This document shows, piece by piece, positions 1 through 8,181 of a stretch of DNA of 33,857 nt; positions within the stretch are counted from its first letter, which is position 1; each line of letters opens with the position of its first letter. The position numbers and the translations under genes were made by a program. This DNA is from Hyphomicrobiales bacterium (GTDB lineage Bacteria > Pseudomonadota > Alphaproteobacteria > Rhizobiales > Xanthobacteraceae). Location: positions 1 through 33,857 of the forward strand of contig JAFKKM010000057.1 of assembly GCA_017305555.1 (NCBI GenBank), read 5' to 3'. The notes under the pieces were generated by a model. The model did not search any database. It had not been told where the DNA came from and was given only the letters and a program-made list of their open reading frames with translations.

Positions 1-500
1 GGATGGATCAATAGCTTGCCGACATAGGCCGTGACCTGAATCAGGAAAATCCAGCAATAGTTATGGCGTAACCGGCGGCCTACTGCTTCGGCATAGGTGA
101 TGTGAAGGGTGGGCTTGCGGTAATCTTCGTACAGCGTCTTGTTCCAGTCCTTCTCGGTGCGGACGCCGTCGCCGCGCAGGATCGGCCCGAAGAAATAAAC
201 CTCGAAAATGTGCGCGCGCATTCGCCAGAAATCGAAGAAGCGATAGCGCCGCGCCTCGATGCCGAGAAAGGTCGCGACCAGCAGGCCGACCACCACGAGC
301 GGCAGCGGCGAGGCGGATTCGCTGCTGAACGTCAGCGACAAGGCGATGCCGGTGGTCAGCACCGCCCAGTTGGTGGTGGCGTCGAGCCGCGTGCGCCACA
401 CCGTGCTGCGATAAACCTCGCCGCGATAGAGATGCGCCAGTGCGGTGATGTCGGCGGAGGAGAAGGCCGGGTTGGCGTCTTCGACGGGACGATCGCTCAT
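1..500 (-). CDS. DUF2270 integral membrane protein (partial, N-terminal part)
   Basis: The reading frame starts at an ATG read leftwards from 500 and stays open to the window edge (about 166 residues), so the C-terminus is missing. The translation begins MSDRPVEDANPAFSSADI and contains HLYRGEVYRSTVWRTRLD, followed by two hydrophobic stretches (around residues 45-60 and 68-86) and then an ARRYRFFDFWR segment. This arrangement is what I know from the DUF2270 family of predicted inner-membrane proteins, whose function is unknown. A GGAGGA ribosome-binding site lies about 9 nt before the ATG. The other long frames over this stretch are shadows. Family assignment is from memory of conserved sequence; the function is not inferred. 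Confidence 0.75.
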   Translation of the reverse strand, partial: MSDRPVEDANPAFSSADITALAHLYRGEVYRSTVWRTRLDATTNWAVLTTGIALSLTFSSESASPLPLVVVGLLVATFLGIEARRYRFFDFWRMRAHIFEVYFFGPILRGDGVRTEKDWNKTLYEDYRKPTLHITYAEAVGRRLRHNYCWIFLIQVTAYVGKLLIH

Positions 501-732
501 GGCTCGGTTTCCTCCGCTGACGTCGTTTGCTCTTGAGCCTGACGGTGTCGCGGCGCTGCCGTTTCTCCCGGAGACTGCCTGGTTGAGATTACGTCGGCGC
601 GCGCGGGGCGCAACGAGGAATTGTCGGGAGAGGTCGTGAGACGGCTTGTCGTGTGCCGTGGCGATGTCGATACGACGCAGTCCACGTGTCCGATTTGAAC
701 TCCTTGCGTGGACTGATTTGCAACACGAACAT

Positions 733-862
733 CGTCGTCCCTGCGCAGGCAGGGACCCATAACCCCTGGCGATTATGGTCGCTAACGCTTGCCAATGATC
801 ACAACCGTTGTCCGCATCATTAGCGGCACGGCGTATGGGTCCCTGCCTGCGCAGGGACGACG
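733..862. repeat. family A palindromic element, copy 1
   Basis: Perfect 29-bp inverted arms at 733-761 and 834-862 (outer end CGTCGTCCCTGCGCAGGC) enclose a 72-nt loop. The same arms and parts of the loop recur at 2413, 16498, 20599 and 33474. The left outer flank, with TTGCAACACGAA just before the arm, is shared with copies 2 and 4. In this copy the AACCCCTGGC end of the loop lies next to that flank. There is no open reading frame for a transposase, so it would be a non-autonomous or REP-like element. Confidence 0.85.
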
Positions 863-912
863 ATGAGGTTTTGATCCTACGATTTGGACTTCGGGTAGCG
901 CGCTATCAGAGA

Positions 913-997
913 CGTCATTGCGAGGAGCGCAAGCGACGAAGCAATCCAGTTCTTGCTTTGTGGCTTTCTGGATTGCTTCGCTTCGCTCGCAATGACG
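913..997. repeat. family B palindromic element, copy 1
   Basis: An imperfect inverted repeat starts CGTCATTGCGAGGAGCG and ends CTTCGCTCGCAATGACG, with GCAATCCAG / CTGGATTGC inside the arms. Related copies lie at 10784-10867, 22177-22259 and 26660-26743. Elements of this type are common between genes in many alphaproteobacteria. Confidence 0.85.
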
Positions 998-1011
998 GGG
1001 GATAGGTCGGT

Positions 1012-1049
1012 GCCACAAAAGAAAGCGCCCCGGCGAGCCGGGGCGCTTT
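1012..1049 (-). terminator. rho-independent terminator after livK
   Basis: A GC-rich perfect hairpin (AAAGCGCCCCGG, loop CGAG, CCGGGGCGCTTT) spans 1022-1049. Read on the minus strand it is followed by a T-rich tract, TTTCTTTTGTG. It lies about 50 nt beyond the livK stop codon and fits the end of that transcript. Confidence 0.8.
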
Positions 1050-1101
1050 GCATTGTTGATTGGCGCGAATGAGACACAACGGAGCGCGTCCTGTCACAGC
1101 A

Positions 1102-2223
1102 TCAGTTCGGGATCTCGGCGTAGTTGCCCTTGGCGTCCCACTTGTAGACGACGTAGTCGATCGCCTTGATGTCGCCCTTGGCGTCGAAGCCGAGCTTGCC
1201 GAGCACGGTGTCCCATTCGCCGTCCTTGATCACCTTCATCACCTTCTGCGGATCGGTGGTGACGGCCTTCTTGACGGCCTCGGTCCACACCTGCATCGCG
1301 GCGTAGGTGTAGAGCGTGTAGCCTTCCGGATCGATACCCTTCTTCTTGAACTCCTCGACGATGGCTTTCGCGGTCGGCTTGTTGCGCGGGTCGGGGCCGA
1401 AGGTGAACAGCGTGCCCTCGGCCTGCGGGCCGGTGATCGAGGCGAACTCCTTGTCGTTCATCGAGTCGCCGGACATCATCACCGTCTTGAGGCCCTGGTC
1501 GCGCATCTGGCGCAGGATCAGACCGGCCTGCTGGTGATAGCCGCCGATGTAGACGAGATCGATGTTGTCGCGCTTCAGCCGCGAGACGATGGAGTTAAAG
1601 TCCTTGTCGTCCTTGTTGTAGGACTCGAACATCTTCTCCTGGAAACCGGCCTTGTTGAGCGCCTTCTTGGTCTCATCGGCGAGACCCTTGCCGTAGGTGG
1701 TCTTGTCGTTGAGGATCGCGACGTTCTTGCCGGCGAAATGCTTGGCGATGTAGCGCGCGGCGACCACGCCCTGCTGATCGTCGCGGCCGCAGATGCGCAG
1801 CACGTTCCACAGCTTGCGTTCGGTGAACAGCGGGTTGGTCGAGGCCGGGGTGATCTGCAACACGTTGCTGTCGGCATAGGCTTCCGACGCCGGGATCGAC
1901 GACGACGAGCAGAAGTGTCCGGCGACGAACGGGATGCCCTGGCTGCCGATCTTCTCGGCGATGGAGCGCGCCTGCTTCGGATCGCAGGCATCGTCGCCGA
2001 CGAACAGCTTCAGCTTCTTGTTCAAGAGCCCGCCGGCGGCGTTGGCATCGGCGACGAACTGCTCGGCGCCGTTCTGCAACTGGCGGCCGAACGCGGACTC
2101 GCTGCCGGTCATCGGGCCGGCCACCGCGACGGTGATGTCCTGGGCGAAGGTCGTGGTCGAGAGCGCCAGCGAGGCGCCCAATGTCGCACTTAGGGCCAGG
2201 CCGATCAGCTTCAAAGATTTCAT
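1102..2223 (-). CDS. livK: ABC transporter substrate-binding protein, LivK type
   Basis: Predicted periplasmic binding protein of 373 residues, the ligand-capturing part of a branched-chain-amino-acid (HAAT) importer. Residues 1-27 form a signal peptide (MKSLK, hydrophobic core, TTTFA before QD). The mature part opens with ITVAVAGPMTGSESAFGRQL and keeps the Peripla_BP_6 layout to the end. The start has GAGGAA about 8 nt upstream. It lies downstream of livHMGF on the same strand, but a 376-nt gap with direct repeats, a palindrome and a family A element separates it from livF, so it may be transcribed separately. A terminator hairpin follows. The ligand cannot be read from sequence; leucine-type amino acids or aromatic acids (given the pca genes nearby) are both possible. 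Confidence 0.88.
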   Translation of the reverse strand: MKSLKLIGLALSATLGASLALSTTTFAQDITVAVAGPMTGSESAFGRQLQNGAEQFVADANAAGGLLNKKLKLFVGDDACDPKQARSIAEKIGSQGIPFVAGHFCSSSSIPASEAYADSNVLQITPASTNPLFTERKLWNVLRICGRDDQQGVVAARYIAKHFAGKNVAILNDKTTYGKGLADETKKALNKAGFQEKMFESYNKDDKDFNSIVSRLKRDNIDLVYIGGYHQQAGLILRQMRDQGLKTVMMSGDSMNDKEFASITGPQAEGTLFTFGPDPRNKPTAKAIVEEFKKKGIDPEGYTLYTYAAMQVWTEAVKKAVTTDPQKVMKVIKDGEWDTVLGKLGFDAKGDIKAIDYVVYKWDAKGNYAEIPN

Positions 2224-2260
2224 GCGGGTGTTCCTCGCGGAGGGTGATGGGATGCACCGG

Positions 2261-2320
2261 ACTTGGGCCGGTTTTACTTGGGCCGATTTTGCAAATCAGC
2301 GGCATTGTCCGATGATTTGC
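2261..2320 (-). promoter_or_regulatory. candidate livK control region: tandem repeat plus palindrome
   Basis: Two adjacent 15-bp direct repeats (ACTTGGGCCGGTTTT at 2261-2275 and ACTTGGGCCGATTTT at 2276-2290, one mismatch) abut an imperfect 30-bp palindrome (2291-2320). The palindrome's outer arms are GCAAATCA / TGATTTGC, with CGG / CCG pairing inside. Together they sit 38-97 nt upstream of the livK ATG. Regulator binding or a 5' leader structure are both possible; no promoter boxes are claimed. Confidence 0.45.
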
Positions 2321-2412
2321 CGCCGGTGTCATGGGCAAATTTCGTTCGCCCCGCCGTTTGGGGACCGCGTCACTTGGTCGCCGTATTCGAAAGGCCGCTC
2401 GAATATCCTCAG

Positions 2413-2533
2413 CGTCGTCCCTGCGCAGGCAGGGACCCATAACCCCTGGCATCGGTTGTTATAGAATAACTCCGCCTTGGTGATGGAGCCGAGCCGCTGC
2501 GGCGTATGGGTCCCTGCCTGCGCAGGGACGACG
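2413..2533. repeat. family A palindromic element, copy 2
   Basis: Arms at 2413-2441 and 2505-2533 match copy 1 closely. The shared outer flank (TTGCAACACGAAAA, here on the minus strand) is on the right side, so this copy is inverted relative to copy 1. Read from that flank the loop begins ACCCATACGCCGCAGCGG, as in copy 4 and opposite to copy 1. It lies between livF and livK. Confidence 0.85.
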
Positions 2534-2599
2534 TTTTCGTGTTGCAAGTCCGCGCGCATAACGAGTTTTAGGTCGGCCTTCGAGGCAGGCAGGAGCAAG

Positions 2600-3343
2600 T
2601 CAACCGTGGCGGCCACCTTCGAGATAGGCGGCGCGGATTTCAGGGCGTTGCAGCAGTTCCATGCCGGGGCCGCTCATGGTGATCAGGCCATTGACCATGA
2701 CGTAACCGCGATGGGCGAGGCGGAGCGCGTGGTTGGCATTCTGCTCGACGATCAGCACCGTGAGATGGTCCTCGCGGTTCAGCGTGCGGATCGCGGAAAA
2801 GATCTGCCTTGTGATCAGCGGCGCGAGGCCGAGCGAGGGCTCGTCCAACAGCAACAGGCGCGGGCGGCTCATCAGTGCACGGCCGATTGCCAGCATCTGC
2901 TGCTCGCCGCCGGACAGCGTGCCGCCGCGCTGTGTCATGCGCTCGTCAAGGCGCGGGAACAGTTTCAGCACGCGCTCCAGGCTCGCCGCGCGCTCGGCAT
3001 CGCTGCCGGGGGTAGCGTCGGCGCCCATTTGCAGGTTTTCCGCGACCGTCATGCGCGGGAAGATGCGGCGGCCTTCCGGCGATTGCGCGATGCGCAGCCG
3101 CGCCACCTGATGCGCGGGCAGCGCGGTGATGTCCTGCCCATCGAACAGGATGTGCCCGGCGCGGGCACGCGGGCGGCCGAAGATGGACATCATCAACGTC
3201 GATTTGCCGGCACCGTTGGCGCCGATCAGCGCGACGATCTCGCCACTCTTGATATCGAGGTCGACGCCCTTCAGCGCTTCGATCTTGCCGTAGGCGGCGC
3301 GCAAGCCGCGAATGGCGAGCAGCGATGTCGCGGCCGCACTCAT
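2600..3343 (-). CDS. livF: ABC transporter ATP-binding protein LivF
   Basis: Second ATPase of the importer, 247 residues, normal length for LivF. Visible motifs are Walker A GANGAGKS (residues 41-48), signature LSGGEQQ (143-149) and Walker B LLLLDEPS (163-170), then IVEQNANHAL with the H-loop region. The ATG overlaps the livG stop codon (ATGA at 3343-3340), showing translational coupling. It energises uptake together with LivG on the cytoplasmic side of the LivHM channel. Confidence 0.93.
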   Translation of the reverse strand: MSAAATSLLAIRGLRAAYGKIEALKGVDLDIKSGEIVALIGANGAGKSTLMMSIFGRPRARAGHILFDGQDITALPAHQVARLRIAQSPEGRRIFPRMTVAENLQMGADATPGSDAERAASLERVLKLFPRLDERMTQRGGTLSGGEQQMLAIGRALMSRPRLLLLDEPSLGLAPLITRQIFSAIRTLNREDHLTVLIVEQNANHALRLAHRGYVMVNGLITMSGPGMELLQRPEIRAAYLEGGRHG

Positions 3344-4188
3344 GCGCCGCCCTCCATGGTCTGCTCCATCACTTGGGCGGCATCTTCCTCGTCGGCGCCG
3401 AGATAGGCGGCGACGACCTTTGGATCGTCACGCACCGCGCGCGGCGCGCCGTCGGCGATCTTGACGCCGTGGTCGAGCACGACGATGTGGTCGGAAATTT
3501 CCATCACCACGCTCATGTCGTGTTCGATCAACAGGATCGAGGTGCCGATGTCGTTGCGGATCGACAACAGCAGATCACTGAGCGCGGCGCTCTCGTTGGC
3601 GTTGAGGCCGGCGGCGGGCTCGTCGAGACACAATAGCGCCGGCCGCGCGCACATCGCGCGGGCGATCTCGAGGCGGCGCTGATCGCCGTAGGGCAGATTG
3701 CCGGCGGCGTCATCGGCGCGGTCCGTGAGGCCGATGCGCTCCAGCCATTCGCGCGCGAAATCGATGGCGTCCCGCTCGGCGTCGCGGAACGACGGCGCAT
3801 TGAGGAGGCCGAGCAGGCTGAAGCCGGAGGCGCGCATCAAGGTGTTGTGCTGCGCCACCATCAGGTTTTCCAGCGCGGTCATGCCGGGAAACAGCCGGAT
3901 GTTCTGGAAGGTGCGCGCGACTTTCGCGTATTTGCAGATACGGAAATCGTGCAGACGATCGAGCCGGAACGTCGCGCCGTCATCATGCACCAGCGTCATG
4001 GTGCCGCCCGAAGGCCGGTAGAAGCCGGTGATGCAGTTGAACACCGTGGTCTTGCCGGCGCCGTTCGGTCCGATCAGCGCGGTGATCTGGCGACGCTGCG
4101 CCGTGAACGACAATTTGTTGATGGCGAGGATGCCGCCGAAGCGCATCGTCAGCCCGTCGATGGCGAGGATCGGTGCGGCGTTGGTCAT
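3340..4188 (-). CDS. livG: ABC transporter ATP-binding protein LivG
   Basis: First ATPase of the importer, 282 residues, somewhat longer than the usual 255. Walker A is GPNGAGKT (residues 40-47), the signature is the LivG-style PYGDQRR (166-172) and Walker B is CLDEPAAG (187-194). The extra length includes an insertion around residues 64-90, before ARTFQNIRLF, and a C-terminal tail after AAYLGADEEDA. It overlaps livM by four bases (ATGA) at its start and livF by four bases at its end. Confidence 0.93.
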   Translation of the reverse strand: MTNAAPILAIDGLTMRFGGILAINKLSFTAQRRQITALIGPNGAGKTTVFNCITGFYRPSGGTMTLVHDDGATFRLDRLHDFRICKYAKVARTFQNIRLFPGMTALENLMVAQHNTLMRASGFSLLGLLNAPSFRDAERDAIDFAREWLERIGLTDRADDAAGNLPYGDQRRLEIARAMCARPALLCLDEPAAGLNANESAALSDLLLSIRNDIGTSILLIEHDMSVVMEISDHIVVLDHGVKIADGAPRAVRDDPKVVAAYLGADEEDAAQVMEQTMEGGA

Positions 4189-5570
4189 CCGTGGCCTTCC
4201 TTCACCAGCGATGCCGATATCTCGGTACGCTTTTGCAGGAACACGGTAGGCGCGCGATGGCCGATCAGGCCGCGCGGCCGCCAGATCATCAGCAGCACCA
4301 TGACGCCGCCGAACACCAACATGCGGAATTGATCGAGGCCGCGGAATAGTTCGAACCCGCCGATCATGGCAATCGCTGCAAGCGCAACGCCGAGTTGCGA
4401 GCCCATGCCGCCGAGCACGACGATCGCCAGCACCAGCGCCGATTCCTGGAAGGAGAACGACTCGGGACTGATGAAGCCCTGGCGGGTGGCGAAGAACGCG
4501 CCGGCGAAGCCGCCGAACATCGCGCCGATGGCGAAGGCCGAGAGTTTCGTCGTGGTGATGTTGATGCCGAGCGCGCGGCAGGCGACTTCATCCTCGCGCA
4601 TCGCTTCCCACGCGCGGCCGATCGGCAGCCGCCGCAGCCGGATGGTGACCCAGTTGGTGATGAGCGCCAGCGCCAGGATCAGATAGAACAGGAACACGAG
4701 GCGATGGGTCGGCGAGAACGGCACGCCGATCATCGCGGCGAAGCCGTGTTCGCCTGGCGTCAGTGGAATACCGAATACGGTCGGGCGCGGAATGCCGCTG
4801 ATGCCGTTCGGGCCGCCGGTCAGGTCCTGCCAGTTGAGAATGACGAGGCGGATGATCTCGCCGAACGCCAGCGTCACGATGGCGAGATAGTCGCCGCGCA
4901 GCCGCAGCACCGGGAAGCCGAGAATGACGCCCCACAAGGCCGCGAGCAGGCCAGAGACCGGGAGCAGCACCCAAAATGCCCACGGCCCGAGTTGCTCCAT
5001 GCTGAATGCAACGTAGGGGAAGGCGTCGGTGAGGTGCGGCAACGGCAGGCCGCTCTGCGCCAGCAGCGCGTAGGAGTAAGCGCCGACCGCATAGAACGCG
5101 ACGTAACCGAGATCGAGCAAGCCGGCGAGGCCGACCACGATGTTGAGGCCCCAGCCCAGCATGACGTAGGTCATTACCAGAATGGCGAGGTCGAGCAGGT
5201 AGCGTTCCTTGTAGAAGATCACCGGCACCAGAAGCGCGAAGATCAGCAGTGCCGGCGCGAGCAGGCGGCCCAGCACCGCGAAGCCGCCGCGCACGCTCGC
5301 CGGCAATTCGACGCCGCCGACCGGGCCGATCCAGCGCCGCAGCAATTCAATGACGATGGAGCCGACAAACACCGCGCCGACGATGGCTGCGAGTTCGCCG
5401 AACCGCGTCCAGTAGATCAGCTGTCCCGAAGACCCCGCTTCGGTGCGGATGCCGATCATCAGGAAGAACAGCACCAGCGCCACCAGTGCGCTGATGACGG
5501 CCTTCTTCAGGATGAAGCCGAACCCGGCGGTGGGCTCGGCGCTCGCCGGATGGGGGGCGGGTACTGCCAT
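4185..5570 (-). CDS. livM: branched-chain amino acid ABC transporter permease LivM
   Basis: Inner-membrane permease of 461 residues. An N-terminal extension of about 125 residues with three hydrophobic segments resembles the extra domain of enterobacterial LivM. The permease core follows, starting near LDLAILVMTYVMLGWGLNIVVG and containing the conserved cytoplasmic loop RAWEAMREDEVACRALGIN that docks on the ATPases. Its ATG is 3 nt after the livH stop and its stop overlaps the livG start, so the four genes form one tight operon. Confidence 0.93.
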   Translation of the reverse strand: MAVPAPHPASAEPTAGFGFILKKAVISALVALVLFFLMIGIRTEAGSSGQLIYWTRFGELAAIVGAVFVGSIVIELLRRWIGPVGGVELPASVRGGFAVLGRLLAPALLIFALLVPVIFYKERYLLDLAILVMTYVMLGWGLNIVVGLAGLLDLGYVAFYAVGAYSYALLAQSGLPLPHLTDAFPYVAFSMEQLGPWAFWVLLPVSGLLAALWGVILGFPVLRLRGDYLAIVTLAFGEIIRLVILNWQDLTGGPNGISGIPRPTVFGIPLTPGEHGFAAMIGVPFSPTHRLVFLFYLILALALITNWVTIRLRRLPIGRAWEAMREDEVACRALGINITTTKLSAFAIGAMFGGFAGAFFATRQGFISPESFSFQESALVLAIVVLGGMGSQLGVALAAIAMIGGFELFRGLDQFRMLVFGGVMVLLMIWRPRGLIGHRAPTVFLQKRTEISASLVKEGHG

Positions 5571-5573
5571 CCG

Positions 5574-6488
5574 TCAGACTTTTTCGACTTCGGGACGGCC
5601 GAGCAGGCCGGTCGGCATGAAGATCAGCACAATGATGAGGATCGAGAACGCCGCGACGTCCTTGTACTCCACTGAGAAATAGGCCGACCAGAACGTCTCG
5701 ATCAGGCCGATGGCAAGCCCGCCGAGCATCGCGCCGGGCAGCGAGCCGATGCCGCCGAGCACCGCGGCGGTGAAGGCCTTGATGCCGGCGATGAAGCCCA
5801 TGAAGAAGTCGACGAGGCCGTAATAGAGCAGGTACATCATGCCGGCGACGGCGGCGAGCGCCGCGCCGATCACGAAGGTCATCGAGATGGTGCGGTCGAC
5901 ATCGACGCCGAGCAGCGCGGCCATGGTCTGATCCTGCTCGCAGGCGCGCATGTCGCGGCCGAAGCGGGTGCGTGACACAATGTAGGTGAAGGCCGCCAGC
6001 AGTACGACGGTGGTGACCACCACCACGATCTGCACGTTGGAGAGTTGCACCGCGAAGTTGCCGGAGTCGTGCAGCGTGTAGCCGCCGGTGATGATCGGCG
6101 GTACCGGTTTGACGCGCGCACCCTGTGAGACTTGCGCGAAGTTCGACAGCACGAACGACATGCCGATGGCGGACAGCATCGGCGCGAGGCGGAACGACTG
6201 CCGCAACGGTCGATAGGCGATGCGCTCCACCGTCCAGCCGTAGAGCGCGGTGACCGCCATCGCCACCAGCAGCACCAGCAGCAGGATCACCGGAATGAAG
6301 GTGAGGCCGATCGACACCAGGATCAGGAACGTGATGAGCGCGATGAAGCCGCCGATCATGAAAATATCGCCGTGGGCGAAATTGATCATGCCGACGATGC
6401 CGTAGACCATGGTGTAGCCGATGGCGATCAACCCGTAGATCGAGCCGAGCACCAGGCCGTTGATCAGTTGCTGGAAGAAATAATCCAT
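5574..6488 (-). CDS. livH: branched-chain amino acid ABC transporter permease LivH
   Basis: Partner permease of LivM, 304 residues from the ATG at 6488. This start was chosen because family members begin at the equivalent of MDYFFQQLINGLVLGSIYG; an upstream in-frame start at 6542 would add 18 residues that look non-coding. A GGGGA lies just before the ATG. Recognisable are GYTMVYGIVGMINFAHGDIF near the N-terminus, the docking loop with MRACEQDQTMAALLGVD, and GGIGSLPGAMLGG near the C-terminus. First gene of the livHMGF operon. Confidence 0.92.
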   Translation of the reverse strand: MDYFFQQLINGLVLGSIYGLIAIGYTMVYGIVGMINFAHGDIFMIGGFIALITFLILVSIGLTFIPVILLLVLLVAMAVTALYGWTVERIAYRPLRQSFRLAPMLSAIGMSFVLSNFAQVSQGARVKPVPPIITGGYTLHDSGNFAVQLSNVQIVVVVTTVVLLAAFTYIVSRTRFGRDMRACEQDQTMAALLGVDVDRTISMTFVIGAALAAVAGMMYLLYYGLVDFFMGFIAGIKAFTAAVLGGIGSLPGAMLGGLAIGLIETFWSAYFSVEYKDVAAFSILIIVLIFMPTGLLGRPEVEKV

Positions 6489-6888
6489 CGTCCCCACGAT
6501 TCCGCCATAACCGTCTTTAACAGCGGGGTTTTGCAACGGCAACGGGCGTCGCTTTGTGCGTGTGGATCGTTGTGCGTCGCCGTCAAACGGCGCGGCGTTG
6601 ACCCTGCGGCAATTCGGACCATAATGCGAAGGTCATGTTGTTTCGACGGATTTACCGGCGTTCCCGGCGCGGTGAGGATGTTGCGGCCGCGCTGCGGCAG
6701 GCGATGACGCCCGATCTGCGCGGCAGCGCGAAAGGTTCCGTCTCCCACGATTCCCGTTCGCTATCGGCAGCTCTTGCGCACCTTCGACCCTCGCGGGAGG
6801 CCGTCCCGCGACGCGGAGATGCGGCGCGTGATTCGCGCCGGCGCGTGCCGAACCGATGCCATCTGCCGTCAACCATGGGGAAGAGGAC
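6489..6888. other. divergent intergenic region, livH / MFS carrier
   Basis: About 400 nt separate the divergent starts of livH (minus) and the MFS gene (plus), so both promoters should be here. I found no convincing sigma-70 pair, no perfect palindrome longer than 8 bp, and no coding frame that looks real. Short frames crossing 6633-6932 are arginine-rich shadows. Confidence 0.5.
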
Positions 6889-8178
6889 ATGACCACAGAA
6901 GCCTCGAACAACGTCGTGCTGCCGGACGACACCAGCCTGCTGGCATTCTACCGCGACATGAACGTGCCGGAGCGGCGCACGTTCTGGGCCTGCGCCACCG
7001 GCTGGGCGCTCGACGGCATGGACTTCATGATCTATCCGCTGGTGGTCGGCACCATCATCGCGATGTGGCATGTCGATGCCGGCATGGCCGGGCTCGCCGG
7101 CACCACGACATTGTTGGCGTCCGCCATCGGCGGCTGGATCGCCGGCTATATGTGCGACCGCATCGGTCGTGTGCTGACGTTGCAGATCACCATCATCTGG
7201 TTCGCGGTGTTCTCGCTGGTCTGCGCCTTCGTGCAGAACTTCGAGCAACTGCTGATCGCGCGCACTGTCCTCGGGCTCGGCTTTGGCGGCGAGTGGGCGG
7301 CCGGCGCGGTGCTGATCGGCGAAACCATCCGCCCGCAATATCGCGGCCGCGCCGTCGGCTCGGTGCAGTCGGGCTGGGCGGTCGGCTGGGGGATCGCGGT
7401 GCTGACGCAGGCGCTGCTGTTCAGCTATATGCCGCCGGAGCAGGCATGGCGCTGGATGTTCGCGGTCGGCGTGGTGCCGGCGTTGCTGGTGTTCTATCTG
7501 CGGCGCTATGTCGAGGAGCCGGCGGTGGCGGTCGAGACCCGCGCGCGGCAGAAGGCGACCGGCGACCGCCCGGCGATCTGGGAAATCTTCTCGGGGCCGA
7601 TGCTGAAGACCACGATCCTCGCCTCGCTGGTGACCACCGGCTGTCAGGGCGGCTACTACGCCGTCACCTTCTGGGTGCCGCGCTTCCTCACCACCGAGCG
7701 GCACCTCTCCATTGTCAGTTCGACCGGCTATCTCGCGGCGCTGATCATCGGCTCGTTCGTGGGCTATCTGGTGGGCGCGTGGCTCGCGGACCGCATCGGC
7801 CGGCGCAACCTGTTCCTGATCTTCTCGCTCGGCGCCATCGCGCTGGTGCTGCTCTACACCCAGGTCGAGTTCAACAACGAAGTGCTGTGGTTGCTCGGCT
7901 TCCCGCTTGGCTTCTTCGCCTCGGGCTACTTCTCCGGGATGGGTGCGTTCCTCACCGAACTCTATCCGACGCGGCTGCGCGGCTCGGGGCAGGGGTTCTG
8001 CTACAACTTCGGGCGCGGCATCGGCGCGCTGTTTCCGTTCCTGGTCGGTCACCTGTCGGAAACGACGACGCTCGCCAATGCCATCGCGATTTTCGCGGTG
8101 GGCGCTTACGTGCTGTTCTTCGCCGCTGCCTACGCGTTGCCGGAAACGCGTGGCCGCGTGCTGACGGCGGGGGCTTGA
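6889..8178 (+). CDS. MFS transporter, aromatic/organic acid type
   Basis: Twelve-helix major facilitator protein of 429 residues from the ATG at 6889, chosen for the purine-rich GGGGAAGAGGAC just upstream; a start 33 nt earlier is possible. Family marks are GWALDGMDFMIYPL in helix 1, the motif A loop GYMCDRIGRV after helix 2, LGLGFGGEWAAGAVLIGE in helix 4 with RGRAVG after it, and a second motif A copy LADRIGRRNLFL between helices 8 and 9. This pattern is typical of the proton symporters for aromatic and other organic acids (AAHS / sialate-permease-like). It is followed after 3 nt by the amidohydrolase gene, so substrate and enzyme may belong together. The exact substrate is unknown. Confidence 0.85.
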   Translation: MTTEASNNVVLPDDTSLLAFYRDMNVPERRTFWACATGWALDGMDFMIYPLVVGTIIAMWHVDAGMAGLAGTTTLLASAIGGWIAGYMCDRIGRVLTLQITIIWFAVFSLVCAFVQNFEQLLIARTVLGLGFGGEWAAGAVLIGETIRPQYRGRAVGSVQSGWAVGWGIAVLTQALLFSYMPPEQAWRWMFAVGVVPALLVFYLRRYVEEPAVAVETRARQKATGDRPAIWEIFSGPMLKTTILASLVTTGCQGGYYAVTFWVPRFLTTERHLSIVSSTGYLAALIIGSFVGYLVGAWLADRIGRRNLFLIFSLGAIALVLLYTQVEFNNEVLWLLGFPLGFFASGYFSGMGAFLTELYPTRLRGSGQGFCYNFGRGIGALFPFLVGHLSETTTLANAIAIFAVGAYVLFFAAAYALPETRGRVLTAGA

Positions 8179-8181
8179 GCA

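Larger units (their letters stand above)
501..1101. other. gene-free stretch with two palindromic repeats and a terminator
   Basis: No convincing coding sequence is visible in about 600 nt. It holds one family A element (733-862) with its conserved left flank (about 694-732), one family B element (913-997) and a terminator hairpin (1022-1049). A further 9-bp inverted repeat pairs 678-686 with 707-715 around a 20-nt loop, within that flank. Reading frames over it come from the palindromes themselves. Confidence 0.7.

Noticed and set aside
733-997. possible CRISPR-like repeats
   Set aside because: The repeated units are inverted pairs scattered over 33 kb, not regularly spaced direct repeats with spacers, and no cas genes are present.
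1060-2193. 377-residue plus-strand frame opposite livK
   Set aside because: It is a shadow of livK: strongly His/Val/Leu/Gly-biased translation without any recognisable domain, while the minus strand has a clear signal peptide and binding-protein fold.
6489-6542. 18-residue extension of LivH
   Set aside because: Conservation begins at MDYFFQQLINGL; the extra residues show no membrane or signal character.
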